Below, piece after piece: positions 47,134 to 56,333 of a DNA stretch of 64,000 nucleotides. Position 1 is the first letter of the stretch. The number at the start of each line of letters is the position of its first letter. The stretch spans positions 62,001 through 126,000 of the forward strand of contig NZ_FTMO01000007.1 of the NCBI RefSeq assembly GCF_900156025.1. The letters are read 5' to 3'. This stretch comes from Allobosea sp. TND4EK4 (lineage in GTDB: Bacteria > Pseudomonadota > Alphaproteobacteria > Rhizobiales > Beijerinckiaceae). A model generated the notes under the pieces. It searched no databases. It was not told where the DNA came from and was given only the letters and a program-made list of their open reading frames with translations. The translations under genes were made by a program, and so were the position numbers.

Positions 47134-47871
47134 ATGACCATTCCAGCCCAGACCATTCTCGCCGAAGCTCCTGCAGCGACCCCGCCGCTTACGCCGGAGT
47201 CGTTCGCCCATGTCGATCACTGGATCTTCGATCTCGACAACACGCTCTATTCGCACGAGAGCCGCGTCTGGCCGCAGGTCAACGAGCGCATCACGCTGTT
47301 CCTGCAGGAGCTGTTCGGGCTCGACGGGATGTCCTCGCATGCGCTGCGGCAGTATTATTACCACCGCTACGGCACGACGCTGAAAGGGCTCATGGAGGAG
47401 CATCAGGTCGATCCCGACGCGTTCCTCGACTTCGCCCATGACATCGACCTGACCCTGCTCGAACCCAATCCCGAGCTTGGGGAGGCTCTGGCGGCCCTGC
47501 CCGGCCGCAAGCTGATCCTGACCAACGGCTCGGTCGGGCATGCCAGGAACGTCGCCGGCAAGCTCGGCATCCTCGATCACTTCGAGGACATCTTCGACAT
47601 CGTCCATGCCGGCTTCCTGCCGAAGCCCGAGCGGGCGACCTATGAGCACTTCCTCGCCAAGCATGCGGTCGACCCCGGCCGCGCCGCAATGTTCGAGGAT
47701 ATCGAGAAGAACCTGGTGGTACCGAGCGCGCTCGGCATGAAGACGGTGCTGATCATCCCCAGGACGCCCGACCCGTTCCGCGAGGCCTGGGAACAGGCCG
47801 CGATCGAGGCCGGACATGTCCACCACGTCACGGCCGATCTGACCGGTTTCCTGAAGCCGCTCGGCCGGTAG
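47134..47871 (+). CDS. pyrimidine 5'-nucleotidase (HAD superfamily)
   Basis: 245 residues. HAD motif I WIFDLDNTLYSHE (two aspartates), motif II LILTNGSVGHARN, motif III lysine in FLPKPERATYEHF and motif IV MFEDIEKNL. The Sdt1/Phm8-like pattern dephosphorylates UMP/CMP; in alphaproteobacteria the gene regularly follows argB. I chose the ATG at 47134, omitting a 13-residue extension. Confidence 0.88.
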   Translation: MTIPAQTILAEAPAATPPLTPESFAHVDHWIFDLDNTLYSHESRVWPQVNERITLFLQELFGLDGMSSHALRQYYYHRYGTTLKGLMEEHQVDPDAFLDFAHDIDLTLLEPNPELGEALAALPGRKLILTNGSVGHARNVAGKLGILDHFEDIFDIVHAGFLPKPERATYEHFLAKHAVDPGRAAMFEDIEKNLVVPSALGMKTVLIIPRTPDPFREAWEQAAIEAGHVHHVTADLTGFLKPLGR

Positions 47872-47881
47872 AGCGAACGAA

Positions 47882-47917
47882 GCCTGGGGAGCAAGGCCGA
47901 TTTCACGCGCCCCAGGC
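47882..47917 (+). terminator. possible terminator of the argB-nucleotidase region
   Basis: GCCTGGGG (47882-47889) pairs perfectly with CCCCAGGC (47910-47917) around a 20-nt loop, 10 bp after the nucleotidase stop. A T-rich run (TTCTGTTCTTCTTT) follows about 14 bp later, so it is only a weak intrinsic terminator. Confidence 0.45.
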
Positions 47918-47957
47918 GTCTGGAAAGCAAATTCTGTTCTTCTTTACGAACGCTAGA

Positions 47958-48007
47958 GGAGATGCTACTGGCCTTGTCCGGTAAAAAGAACGCATCGGAC
48001 CATCTCC
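47958..48007 (+). promoter_or_regulatory. structured metZ leader with competing stems
   Basis: Three possible stems: GGAGATG (47958) with CATCTCC (48001), ending right before the ATG; TACTGG (47966) with CCGGTA (47978); and GTCCG (47976) with CGGAC (47996), which excludes the second. There is no ribosome site near the ATG; the only GAGGAG is at 47956, in the outer stem. This suggests translational control of metZ. It does not match SAM-II. Confidence 0.45.
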
Positions 48008-49204
48008 ATGTCGGCATCGGATCACGACGCGGCCCAGCTGCACCCTGAAACCCGCCTCGTCCATGCCGGCACGATGCGCTCGCAGTTCGGCGAAACCTCC
48101 GAGGCGCTGTTCCTGACGCAGGGCCATGTCTACGACAACGCCGCGCAGGCCGAAGGCCGCTTCCTGAACACGGACCCCGGCTTCCAGTACGGCCGCCTCG
48201 GCAATCCGACGACGGCGATGCTCGAAGCGCGCATGGCGGCCTTCGAAGGCGCCGAGACCTGCCGCGCCACCGCGACCGGCATGGCGGCGGTCACCGCCGC
48301 GCTGATGGCGCCGGTGCGCGCCGGCGACCATGTCGTGGCGGCGAGCGCGCTCTTCGGCTCCTGTCGCTACATCGTCGAGGATCACCTCCCGCGCTACGGC
48401 GTCGAGACCACGCTGGTCGAAGGCACCGATCTCGACGCCTGGCGCAAGGCGGTGCGACCCAACACCAAGCTCTTCTTCCTGGAATCCCCGTCGAACCCGA
48501 CCCTCGAAGTGCTCGACATCGCGGCCATCGCCAAGGTGGCGAAACAGGCCGGGGCGAAGCTCGTCGTCGACAACGTCTTCGCCACGCCGCTCTTCCAGCG
48601 CCCGCTCAAACTCGGTGCCGACATCGTCGTCTACTCCGCAACCAAGCATATCGACGGGCAGGGCCGCTGCCTCGGGGGCCTCATCCTCGGCTCCAAGGAA
48701 CTGATCGAGGGAGACATCCAGCAATATCTGCGGCAGACGGGGCCGGTGCTGTCTCCCTTCAATGCCTGGGTGATGCTGAAATCGCTGGAGACGCTGCCGC
48801 TGCGCGTCGGCAAGCAGGCGGAGAACGCGGCGAGGGTCGCGGGCTGGCTGGCCGCGCAAGCCAGGCTGACGAAGGTGATCTTCCCGGGTCACAAAAATCA
48901 TCCGCAGGCGCAGATCATCGCCCGCCAGATGAGCGGCCCCTCGACCATGATCGCCTTCGAGGTTCCGGGCGGGAAGGAGGGCGCCTATCGCCTGCTCGAT
49001 GCCTGCAAGCTGATCCGCATCTCGAACAATCTCGGCGACGCCAAGAGCCTGATCGTGCACCCGGCGACGACGACGCATCAGCGCTTCACGCCGGAGGTCC
49101 GCGCCGCGATGGGCGTCAGTGAAGGGCTGGTGCGCCTCTCGATCGGGCTGGAACACCCCGACGATCTGATTGCGGATCTGGAGCGGGCGCTGGCGAAAGT
49201 GTGA
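48008..49204 (+). CDS. metZ: O-succinylhomoserine sulfhydrylase
   Basis: Direct sulfhydrylation of O-succinylhomoserine to homocysteine in methionine synthesis. 398 residues, Cys/Met-metabolism PLP family. PLP lysine Lys213 in SATKHIDGQGR, Tyr/Arg in YGRLGNPT, NPTLEVLD, and the C-terminal HPATTTHQRF. No in-frame alternative start exists upstream (a stop lies at 47954). The GLVRLSIGLEHPDDLIADL end is canonical. It uses sulfide, as does CysK at 31 kb. Confidence 0.93.
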   Translation: MSASDHDAAQLHPETRLVHAGTMRSQFGETSEALFLTQGHVYDNAAQAEGRFLNTDPGFQYGRLGNPTTAMLEARMAAFEGAETCRATATGMAAVTAALMAPVRAGDHVVAASALFGSCRYIVEDHLPRYGVETTLVEGTDLDAWRKAVRPNTKLFFLESPSNPTLEVLDIAAIAKVAKQAGAKLVVDNVFATPLFQRPLKLGADIVVYSATKHIDGQGRCLGGLILGSKELIEGDIQQYLRQTGPVLSPFNAWVMLKSLETLPLRVGKQAENAARVAGWLAAQARLTKVIFPGHKNHPQAQIIARQMSGPSTMIAFEVPGGKEGAYRLLDACKLIRISNNLGDAKSLIVHPATTTHQRFTPEVRAAMGVSEGLVRLSIGLEHPDDLIADLERALAKV

Positions 49205-49216
49205 GCCATTCCGCCG

Positions 49217-49259
49217 CCGTCATTCTCGGGCGGCGCCCGGCGCCGACCCGGCACGACGG
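49217..49259. repeat. REP-like inverted repeat between metZ and hisB
   Basis: CCGTC attct CGGG ... CCCG gcac GACGG; a half-size relative of the element at 46969. It probably marks the end of the metZ transcript. Confidence 0.5.
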
Positions 49260-49345
49260 CGTGGCCGGAGCCTCCCATCCCAGTGGCCTTCCTCGGCCTC
49301 CCCTGCTAAAGCGGGCCGTTCTCCGACAGCCCTGAAGAGGCCAGC

Positions 49346-49933
49346 ATGCGTTCGGGCGAAGTGAAGCGCCGCACCAACGAGACCAATATCGCGGTCTCGC
49401 TCCATCTCGACGGCACCGGCAAGGCCGAGATCGCCTCGGGCGTCGGCTTCTTTGACCATATGCTCGACCTGTTCGCGCGCCATTCGCTGATCGACCTCAC
49501 CGTCACGGTGAAGGGCGACACGCAGATCGACGACCACCACTCGGTCGAGGACACCGGGATCGCGCTCGGCGAGGCTGTGAGGCAGGCGCTCGGCGACAAG
49601 AAGGGCATCCGCCGCTATGCCGACATCCACCTGCCGATGGACGAGACGCTGACCCGCGTCGCCGTCGATGTCTCGGGCCGGCCCTTCCTCGTCTTCCGCA
49701 CCGAGTTCAAGGCGCAGAAGATCGGCAGTTTCGACACCGAGCTGGTGCGCGAGTTCTTCCAGGCCTTCGCGATGAATGCCGGCATCACCCTGCATGTCGA
49801 GACGCTGTATGGCGACAACGCCCACCACATCGCCGAAAGCTGCTTCAAGGGGCTGGCGCGGGCGCTGCGGCAGGCGCTCGAGGTCGACCCGCGCGAGGGC
49901 GGCCGCGTTCCCTCGACCAAGGGCGCGCTCTAG
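49346..49933 (+). CDS. hisB: imidazoleglycerol-phosphate dehydratase
   Basis: Sixth step of histidine synthesis. 195 residues, the monofunctional type. Metal-binding motifs [30 protein letters not shown] and [18 protein letters not shown] are complete. It starts the his cluster here (hisB, DUF2628, hisH, hisA ... hisF, hisE). The next start follows the stop directly. Confidence 0.95.
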   Translation: MRSGEVKRRTNETNIAVSLHLDGTGKAEIASGVGFFDHMLDLFARHSLIDLTVTVKGDTQIDDHHSVEDTGIALGEAVRQALGDKKGIRRYADIHLPMDETLTRVAVDVSGRPFLVFRTEFKAQKIGSFDTELVREFFQAFAMNAGITLHVETLYGDNAHHIAESCFKGLARALRQALEVDPREGGRVPSTKGAL

Positions 49934-50422
49934 ATGGCGTTCTACACCGTGATGACGCCGCCCGCGGCCGAGACCGGCCTGCGGGAGGCCGTCGAGCAGG
50001 CGCGGGTGATCCCGGACAGCTTCAGCTGGGGCGCCTTCCTGCTGACGGGGCTGTGGCTGCTCGGCCGGCGGCTGTGGCTGGCGACGCTGCTGTTCGTTCT
50101 TTTCTGGGGCGCGGTCTGGTTCGTCCATGGCCGCTTCGGCTTCCATGACAGCGCGCTGAGCCTGCTCTACTGGATGGTCGCGCTTTTCCTCGGCCTCGAA
50201 GGCCGTAACCTTGTCGTGCGCAAGCTGGTGCGCCAGGGCTGGCAGCTCGCCGACGTCGTCGAGGCACGCGATCTGGCGGACGCTGAGCGGCGCTGGTTCG
50301 AGCGTGCGCTGTCGGAGCAGCCGGCGCTGCCGCTTCCCCAGCCGGCGCCGACGAGCGCAATGTCCCGGCCAAGCGGGCCGCTGCCGATCATCGGCCTCTT
50401 CCCGGAGGCACGGGGCCGATGA
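49934..50422 (+). CDS. DUF2628 family membrane protein
   Basis: 162 residues. FYTVMTPPA at the N terminus and [30 protein letters not shown] (two or three membrane helices over about residues 33-97) identify DUF2628; the tail is Pro/Ala-rich and soluble. Its role is unknown, but it is a standing member of the his cluster in rhizobia. The start abuts the hisB stop and its end overlaps hisH (ATGA). Confidence 0.82.
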   Translation: MAFYTVMTPPAAETGLREAVEQARVIPDSFSWGAFLLTGLWLLGRRLWLATLLFVLFWGAVWFVHGRFGFHDSALSLLYWMVALFLGLEGRNLVVRKLVRQGWQLADVVEARDLADAERRWFERALSEQPALPLPQPAPTSAMSRPSGPLPIIGLFPEARGR

Positions 50423-51075
50423 GCCAGTCCGTCGCCATCATCGACTACGGCTCCGGCAACCTGCATTCCGCCGCCAAGGCCTTCGAGCGCGCGGCCACCG
50501 AGGCCGGGATTCCCTCGGCGATCCATGTCACGAGCGACACCGGCATCGTGCGCCACGCCGACCGGATCGTGCTGCCGGGCGTGGGCGCCTTCGCCGATTG
50601 CCGGGCGGGGCTCGACGCCGTGCCGGGCATGGTCGAGACGCTGGAAGAGGTGGTGCGTGGCAAGGGCCGGCCCTTCCTCGGCATCTGCGTCGGCATGCAA
50701 CTTCTGGCCTCGCGCGGGCTGGAATACCGGGTCACGGAGGGGCTGGGCTGGATTCCCGGCGACGTCACGCTGATCGAGCCCGCGGACGACAGCCTCAAGA
50801 TCCCGCATATGGGCTGGAACACGCTGCACAAGCAGGAGGAGCACCCGCTGCTCGCCGGCATCGAGACCGGGCCGCAGGGGCTGCATGCCTATTTCGTGCA
50901 TTCCTATGCGCTGGTGCCGGAACGGGCGCAGGATGTGGTGGCGCTGACCGACCATGGTGGGCCGGTCACGGCCATGGTCGCGCATGGCAACATCGCGGGC
51001 ACTCAGTTCCACCCCGAGAAGAGCCAGACACTCGGCCTGAAGCTTATCGCCAATTTCCTGGGCTGGCAGCCGTGA
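50419..51075 (+). CDS. hisH: imidazole glycerol phosphate synthase, glutaminase subunit
   Basis: Supplies ammonia from glutamine to HisF. 218 residues. Nucleophile Cys90 in [11 protein letters not shown]; the His-x-Glu of the triad is in QFHPEKSQ; oxyanion region LPGVGAF. It overlaps DUF2628 and hisA (GTGA) on either side, so is tightly coupled. Confidence 0.95.
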   Translation: MSQSVAIIDYGSGNLHSAAKAFERAATEAGIPSAIHVTSDTGIVRHADRIVLPGVGAFADCRAGLDAVPGMVETLEEVVRGKGRPFLGICVGMQLLASRGLEYRVTEGLGWIPGDVTLIEPADDSLKIPHMGWNTLHKQEEHPLLAGIETGPQGLHAYFVHSYALVPERAQDVVALTDHGGPVTAMVAHGNIAGTQFHPEKSQTLGLKLIANFLGWQP

Positions 51076-51797
51076 TCCTCTTTCCCGCGATCGACCTCAA
51101 GAACGGCCAGTGCGTGCGCCTGAAACAGGGCGATATGGACCAGGCGACCGTCTTCAACGACGACCCCGCGGCGCAGGCCGCCGCCTTCGAGGCCCAGGGC
51201 TTCGAGTGGCTCCATGTCGTCGATCTCGACGGCGCCTTCGCCGGCAAGCCGATGAATGCGGTGGCCGTCGAAGCGATCCTGAGCCAAGTCGCGTTTCCGG
51301 TGCAGCTCGGCGGCGGCATCCGCGACATGAAGACCGTCGCCGGCTGGCTCAAGAAGGGCATCCGGCGCGTCATCATCGGCACGGCAGCCGTGCGGGACCC
51401 GGACTTCGTGCGCGAGGCGGCGAAGGCCTTTCCGGGACAGGTCGCGGTCGGCATCGACGCCCGCGACGGCCATGTCGCGGTCGAGGGCTGGGCGGAAACC
51501 TCCTCGCTCGCAGCCGCCGATCTTGGCCGGCGCTTCGAGGATGCCGGGGTGGCCGCGATCATCTACACCGACATCGCCCGCGACGGCATGCTCCAGGGCA
51601 TCAACTGGGAGGGCACCATCGCGCTGGCGAAGGCCGTCTCGATCCCGGTCATCGCCTCGGGGGGGCTCGCCTCGATGGACGACATCGAGCGGCTTTGCGC
51701 GCCCGATGCCGCGATCCTCGAAGGCGCCATCACCGGACGGGCACTGTATGACGGGCGCCTCGACCCCTCCGCGGCGCTGAAGCGTCTGGCGGCCTGA
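51072..51797 (+). CDS. hisA: ProFAR isomerase
   Basis: (beta/alpha)8-barrel isomerase of 5-ProFAR to PRFAR. 241 residues. [20 protein letters not shown], phosphate loops GGGIRD and [13 protein letters not shown], and the catalytic Asp pair in the first and fifth strands ([14 protein letters not shown]). It starts at GTG overlapping the hisH stop. A carbonic anhydrase gene converges on its 3' end, 21 bp away, breaking the usual hisA-hisF contact. Confidence 0.95.
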   Translation: MILFPAIDLKNGQCVRLKQGDMDQATVFNDDPAAQAAAFEAQGFEWLHVVDLDGAFAGKPMNAVAVEAILSQVAFPVQLGGGIRDMKTVAGWLKKGIRRVIIGTAAVRDPDFVREAAKAFPGQVAVGIDARDGHVAVEGWAETSSLAAADLGRRFEDAGVAAIIYTDIARDGMLQGINWEGTIALAKAVSIPVIASGGLASMDDIERLCAPDAAILEGAITGRALYDGRLDPSAALKRLAA

Positions 51798-51818
51798 GCC
51801 GCCGGGCCGCTCCGTCCG

Positions 51819-52559
51819 TCAGAGCAGCGTCACCTTGCCGGTGGCGAGCTCGTAGAGGCCGCCGGCGACGGTGAGCTTCTTCTCCGCGACGCGCTGCGAC
51901 AGGATCGGCGTCGCCGTTCTCAGCCGCTCGACGTTCAGCCTGACATTCGCCTTCGTGGCCGCATCGAGCAGGTCGGACGCGTTTTCCTTCTGCGCCGCGA
52001 TCACGGCGGGGCGGATCGCCTCGATCAGGGACGGAATATGGCCCGGCAGCTGGGTGCCGTTGCGCACCACGTCGATGGTCGAGGAGACCGCGCCGCAGCG
52101 CGTGTGGCCGAGGACCAGGATGAGCGGGGACTGCAACACCGCCGCACCATATTCCAGGCTCGCCAGCCCGTCCTCGTTGACGAAATTGCCGGCCACGCGG
52201 ACGACGAAGAGATCGCCCGGCCCCTGGTCGAAGGCCAGCTCCGGAGCCACGCGGGAATCGGCGCAGCTGACGATGGATGCGAAGGGATGCTGCGAGATGG
52301 TGCGGGCGACGCGCCCGGCCGAGAGATCGCGCTCGTTCGGCGCGTTGGCGACGTAGCGCGCATTACCGGCGAGCAGCCGCTGCAACGCCTCGTCGCCGCC
52401 GATGGCGGCCGGGGCGGGCGCCGGCTGGGCCGCGGCCGCCCCGGCGGCAAGCAGGCCTCCGGAGAAGGCGAGCCCGGCGCCGGCCTTCAGCAGCGAGCGA
52501 CGGGTGGTCGAATGAGGGGCGCCGGTTCGATGCGCGCCGGAAAGGCAGAGTTCGCACAT
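51819..52559 (-). CDS. Tat-exported beta-class carbonic anhydrase
   Basis: Interconverts CO2 and bicarbonate. 246 residues. Zinc ligands Cys99, His152 and Cys155 with the Asp101-Arg103 dyad (SCADSRVAPE; LVLGHTRCGA). The N terminus has a twin-arginine motif (TTRRSLLKAG) followed by a hydrophobic Ala/Gly stretch and AAAAQ, so a folded enzyme is exported to the periplasm. The ATG at 52559 has AGGA eight bases upstream; MCELCLSG precedes the Tat motif. It lies antisense inside the his cluster, divergent from the gene at 52691. Confidence 0.9.
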   Translation of the reverse strand: MCELCLSGAHRTGAPHSTTRRSLLKAGAGLAFSGGLLAAGAAAAQPAPAPAAIGGDEALQRLLAGNARYVANAPNERDLSAGRVARTISQHPFASIVSCADSRVAPELAFDQGPGDLFVVRVAGNFVNEDGLASLEYGAAVLQSPLILVLGHTRCGAVSSTIDVVRNGTQLPGHIPSLIEAIRPAVIAAQKENASDLLDAATKANVRLNVERLRTATPILSQRVAEKKLTVAGGLYELATGKVTLL

Positions 52560-52690
52560 GGCTGATGTCCTGCAGCGTGCCGGCCCTTGGGCCTTCACAG
52601 GGAAGTTACCGGGCCGATGCTAGGCTCGGCCGATGCGGGGCCAAGTCCAAAGGCTGCATCGATTGCTCCAGAAGCGAAAAGGCGTGAATC

Positions 52691-53581
52691 GTGAGTGAAG
52701 CGCAGCCGCTGCATTTGGCGGAACGGGATGATGTCCCGAGCTCCGACAGGGCAGGAGCCGGCGACGACGCCTATCGCCACGCCATCGCCCTCTGCGCCAG
52801 CTCCATCCTGCGCATGCATGTCACCGAGAAACTCGTGAACAAGGTCTTCGGCCGCGCGCTCCAGTCGCACGCGGCCGGGCTCACGCTGGTGATGCATTGC
52901 GAGGCGCTGCATGGGCTCGGACCCCGGCCGACACTCGCGGCGGTCCAGCGCGAGATGGGCAGTCCGCGCACGATCGCCGCCTTCTTCGGCCTGCTGCGGC
53001 TGGCGGGCTATGTCGTGCGGGAGCCGGTCCCGGGCGATCGGCGCTCGGCTTGGCTCATGCCGGCGGCGCCGCTTTTTTCCGGATTGCGGCAGTGGCTCTC
53101 GCACCACGCGCGCTGTGCCGAGACCATGGGGCTGGCGGCTCCGGGGCTGGCGGCGCGGCTGGAGGCGGACGATACCTGGCTGCAGCTCTACCTCGCCCAT
53201 GCTCGGGGCCTGCTCGCCGATACCCGCGCCGCCATGGCCGGTGATGGCGCCTGGGCCTGGTTCGACGCCTTCGATTGCGGCGACCGTATCGCGCTGATGC
53301 TGCTGCAGGTGCATTTCGCGCTACCCGATCAACGCGAGGCGCGCTGGTTCCCACTTGCCGCACGTCGGATGGCCGACCAGCTCGGCATCTCCCACTCGCA
53401 TATCCGCAACATCGTCAACCGCGCCGAGGCGCAAGGCCTGCTGCGGCAGGACCGGGCCGGCGGGCGCGTGCTGCTGTCGCCTCGCTTCCTCGCCGAAAGC
53501 GAAGCCTGGTTCAGGCTGTTCTGGCGCGGGGTGGGCGAGACCGGGCGCCGCGCAGCGGAGGCGGAACGCGGCCCAGCATGA
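52691..53581 (+). CDS. protein with two winged-helix-like regions, function unknown
   Basis: 296 residues from a GTG. I do not recognise a named family. Residues about 75-125 (TLAAVQREMGSPRTIAAFFGLLRLAGYVVREPVPGDRR) and 220-272 (RRMADQLGISHSHIRNIVNRAEAQGLLRQDRAGGRVLLSPRF) each look like an HTH followed by a wing; the second is the more convincing. Between them is an Ala/Trp-rich helical region. It is likely a DNA-binding regulator. It is divergent from the carbonic anhydrase over 131 bp and 69 bp upstream of hisF. Confidence 0.6.
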   Translation: MSEAQPLHLAERDDVPSSDRAGAGDDAYRHAIALCASSILRMHVTEKLVNKVFGRALQSHAAGLTLVMHCEALHGLGPRPTLAAVQREMGSPRTIAAFFGLLRLAGYVVREPVPGDRRSAWLMPAAPLFSGLRQWLSHHARCAETMGLAAPGLAARLEADDTWLQLYLAHARGLLADTRAAMAGDGAWAWFDAFDCGDRIALMLLQVHFALPDQREARWFPLAARRMADQLGISHSHIRNIVNRAEAQGLLRQDRAGGRVLLSPRFLAESEAWFRLFWRGVGETGRRAAEAERGPA

Positions 53582-53650
53582 CGGACGAAGATGACGGACG
53601 AGGCGAAATGCGGCATAGGCTTGCCCGATCCCTCGCACGGCCGAGCCGCC

Positions 53651-54415
53651 ATGACCCTGAAGACTCGCATCATCCCCTGCCTCGACGTCAAGGACGGCCG
53701 CGTCGTCAAAGGCGTCAAGTTCCTCGATCTCGTCGATGCCGGCGACCCGGTGGAGGCCGCCAAGGCCTATGACGCGGCTGGGGCGGACGAGCTCTGCTTC
53801 CTCGACATCACGGCCAGCCACGAGGATCGCGGCATCCTGCTCGACGTGGTGACACGCACAGCCGAAGCCTGTTTCATGCCGCTCACCGTCGGCGGCGGCG
53901 TGCGCAAGGTCGAGGATATCCGCGCGCTCCTGCTTGCGGGCGCCGACAAGGTCTCGATCAACACCGCCGCCGTGACCAACCGCCAGTTCGTCAAGGAAGC
54001 GGCCGAGAAATTCGGCGCGCAGTGCATCACCGTCGCCATCGACGCCAAGCAGGTGACGACCGGCCGCTGGGAGATCTTCACCCATGGCGGGCGCAATGCG
54101 ACCGGCCTCGAGGCTACCGCCTTCGCACGCGAGGTCGTCTCCCTGGGCGCGGGCGAATTGCTGGTCACCTCGATGGACAAGGACGGCACCAAGTCCGGCT
54201 ACGACCTCGGCCTGACGCGGGCGATCGCGGACGCGGTGTCCGTGCCGGTGATTGCCTCGGGCGGCGTGGGCGACCTCGACGATCTGGTTGCAGGCGTGGC
54301 GCAGGGCCATGCCTCGGCCGTGCTGGCTGCCTCGATCTTCCATTTCGGCACCTACACGATCGCCCAGGCCAAGGCGCATATGGCGGAAGCGGGCCTCCGG
54401 ATGAGGCTGGCGTGA
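53651..54415 (+). CDS. hisF: imidazole glycerol phosphate synthase, cyclase subunit
   Basis: Forms IGP and AICAR from PRFAR using ammonia from HisH. 254 residues. [55 protein letters not shown] and [13 protein letters not shown] are all conserved. I chose the ATG at 53651, the family N terminus. Separated from its partner hisH-hisA by the carbonic anhydrase and winged-helix genes; hisE follows with overlapping stop/start. Confidence 0.95.
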   Translation: MTLKTRIIPCLDVKDGRVVKGVKFLDLVDAGDPVEAAKAYDAAGADELCFLDITASHEDRGILLDVVTRTAEACFMPLTVGGGVRKVEDIRALLLAGADKVSINTAAVTNRQFVKEAAEKFGAQCITVAIDAKQVTTGRWEIFTHGGRNATGLEATAFAREVVSLGAGELLVTSMDKDGTKSGYDLGLTRAIADAVSVPVIASGGVGDLDDLVAGVAQGHASAVLAASIFHFGTYTIAQAKAHMAEAGLRMRLA

Positions 54416-54732
54416 TGACCTTCACCCTCGCCGATCTCGAAGCACGCGTCGCGGAGCGGGCCGCCGCCTCGCCCGAGGAATCCTGGACCGCCAAGCTGCT
54501 GGCGGCCGGCCCCGAGCGGGCCGCCAAGAAATTCGGGGAGGAGGCGGTCGAGGCCGTGATCGCAGCGGTGAAGGGCGACCGGGCCGAGCTGATCGCCGAG
54601 AGCGCGGACGTGCTCTATCATCTTTTGGTCATGCTCAGGGCCCGCAATGTTGCATTGCAGGACGTGATGAGCCAGCTTGAGGGCCGCACCATGAGGTCAG
54701 GTCTGGCCGAAAAAGCCTCCAGGCCCGGCTGA
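54415..54732 (+). CDS. hisE: phosphoribosyl-ATP pyrophosphatase
   Basis: Second step of histidine synthesis. 105 residues, all-alpha MazG-like fold. [50 protein letters not shown] carries the acidic metal-binding EExxE...ExADxxYH residues. The ATG shares a base with the hisF stop (TGATG); a GTG one codon earlier is also possible. coaA follows. Confidence 0.94.
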   Translation: MTFTLADLEARVAERAAASPEESWTAKLLAAGPERAAKKFGEEAVEAVIAAVKGDRAELIAESADVLYHLLVMLRARNVALQDVMSQLEGRTMRSGLAEKASRPG

Positions 54733-54796
54733 GGCGCGTCGAAGCCCCGAGGACGGTTCCCCCTTGAATCTCGAATCCTGGATGGCGGGCCGCGTC

Positions 54797-55807
54797 ATGG
54801 ACCAAGGCACACACTCGGACCATGGCATGATCCCGGACCCGCGCCCGATCTCGACGCCGCCGGAGCGCGACCTGATCTCGCCCTATCGGATCTTTTCGCG
54901 GGACGAATGGGCGCATTTGCGCGCCGATCAGCCGCTCACCCTGTCCGCGGAAGATCTCACGAAGCTGCAATCGATCAACGATCCGATCTCGCTCGACGAG
55001 ATCGTCGCGATCTATCTGCCGCTGTCGCGCCTGCTCTCGCTCTACGTCGCGGCGACGCAGGGGCTGTTCAAGGCGACACAGCGCTTCCTGATCGCGGAAT
55101 CCGAGGTCAAGGTTCCCTATATCATCGGCGTCGCGGGCTCGGTCGCAGTCGGCAAATCGACCACCGCGCGCGTGCTGAAGGCGCTGCTCTCGCGCTGGCC
55201 GAACACGCCGAAGGTGGAACTCGTCACCACGGACGGCTTCCTCATGCCCAATGCCGAACTCGAGAAGCGCGGCCTGATGCAGCGCAAGGGCTTCCCCGAG
55301 AGCTATGACGGCTCGGCGATCCTGCGCTTTCTCTCCGACATCAAGGCCGGCAAGCCACAGGTCAGCGCGCCGGTCTATTCCCACCTCGTCTACGACGTCG
55401 TGCCGGGCGAGACGGTGACCGTCGAGCGGCCCGACATCCTCATCTTGGAAGGGCTCAACGTTCTCCAGCCAAGCCGGATGCCGAAGGACGGCACCGTCAT
55501 CCCCTTCGTCTCGGATTACTTCGACTTCTCGGTCTACCTCGACGCCGACGAGAACGACCTGCATCGCTGGTACGTCAACCGCTTCATGACGCTGCGCCAG
55601 ACGGCCTTCCGCGACCCGCGCTCGTTCTTCCGCAAATATGCCGAGATCGCGGAGGACGATGCGCTCGGCATCGCGGAAAAGCTCTGGACCGGCATCAACC
55701 TGCCCAATCTGCAGGAAAACATCCTGCCGACGCGCCAGCGCGCCAGCCTGATCCTGACCAAGGGCGCGAGCCACCGCATCCAGCAGGTCGCGTTGCGGCG
55801 GCTCTAG
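54797..55807 (+). CDS. coaA: type I pantothenate kinase
   Basis: First committed step of coenzyme A synthesis. About 336 residues from the ATG at 54797 (in-frame TTG 54764 and ATG 54782 are alternatives). P-loop [28 protein letters not shown], the [12 protein letters not shown] helix and [13 protein letters not shown], all typical of the prokaryotic type I enzyme that is inhibited by CoA. It closes the his cluster, a conserved location in rhizobia, while coaBC is far away at 29 kb. Confidence 0.92.
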   Translation: MDQGTHSDHGMIPDPRPISTPPERDLISPYRIFSRDEWAHLRADQPLTLSAEDLTKLQSINDPISLDEIVAIYLPLSRLLSLYVAATQGLFKATQRFLIAESEVKVPYIIGVAGSVAVGKSTTARVLKALLSRWPNTPKVELVTTDGFLMPNAELEKRGLMQRKGFPESYDGSAILRFLSDIKAGKPQVSAPVYSHLVYDVVPGETVTVERPDILILEGLNVLQPSRMPKDGTVIPFVSDYFDFSVYLDADENDLHRWYVNRFMTLRQTAFRDPRSFFRKYAEIAEDDALGIAEKLWTGINLPNLQENILPTRQRASLILTKGASHRIQQVALRRL

Positions 55808-55819
55808 CGCCGCAGGACG

Positions 55820-56266
55820 ATGGACGGGCTGTCCTCCCTCGGCCTGATGGCCACAGCCGCGTTCGTCGCGGCGACGCTGCTTCCGGCGCAGTCCGAAGCG
55901 GTCTTCGTCGGCCTGCTGGCAGCCCGCATCGCCGATCCCGTCGCGCTGTTTCTCGTCGCCAGCCTCGCCAACGCGGCCGGCTCGATCCTGAACTGGTGGC
56001 TCGGCCTGCTGATCGCGCGCCACGGTGTCGAGCGGCTTCCTCGGCGCATCAGGCCGGACCCTGCGCAATTCGCCCGTGCACAGGCGCTCTTCACCCGCTT
56101 CGGCTGGCCTTCGCTGCTCTTCGCCTGGGTGCCGATCGTCGGCGATCCGCTGACCTTCGTGGCCGGGACGCTGCGCTTTCCGCTCCTGCCCTTCGCCCTC
56201 CTGGTGCTGATCGGCAAGGCGGCGCGCTACGGCGCACTCTGGGCGGGCTGGGCGACGGTGGGCTGA
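55820..56266 (+). CDS. YqaA-type small DedA-like membrane protein
   Basis: 148 residues with about four hydrophobic segments. FVAATLLPAQSEAVFVGLLAA, SLANAAGSILNWWLGLLIARHG and the FTRFGWPSLLFAWVPIVGDPLTFVAGTLR loop (with an Arg after the loop) identify the YqaA/SNARE-associated branch. DedA-like proteins are linked to lipid transport and envelope homeostasis. It starts 12 bp after coaA. Confidence 0.85.
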   Translation: MDGLSSLGLMATAAFVAATLLPAQSEAVFVGLLAARIADPVALFLVASLANAAGSILNWWLGLLIARHGVERLPRRIRPDPAQFARAQALFTRFGWPSLLFAWVPIVGDPLTFVAGTLRFPLLPFALLVLIGKAARYGALWAGWATVG

Positions 56267-56333
56267 CGCGATTAACGTTTGCGCGCCCGTCCGCAGCGCG
56301 GTACCAGCGGAGCGTCCTGCAAGGAGATTCGAG

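Noticed and set aside
47872..48007. SAM-II riboswitch upstream of metZ
   Set aside because: The conserved GCTAAA-type 3' element and the matching 5' U-rich stem of SAM-II are not present; only an unrelated set of stems is seen.
47962..48048. uORF overlapping the metZ start as a real peptide gene
   Set aside because: The GAGGAG directly abuts its ATG, leaving no spacing, and the sequence shows no known leader-peptide feature such as Met runs.
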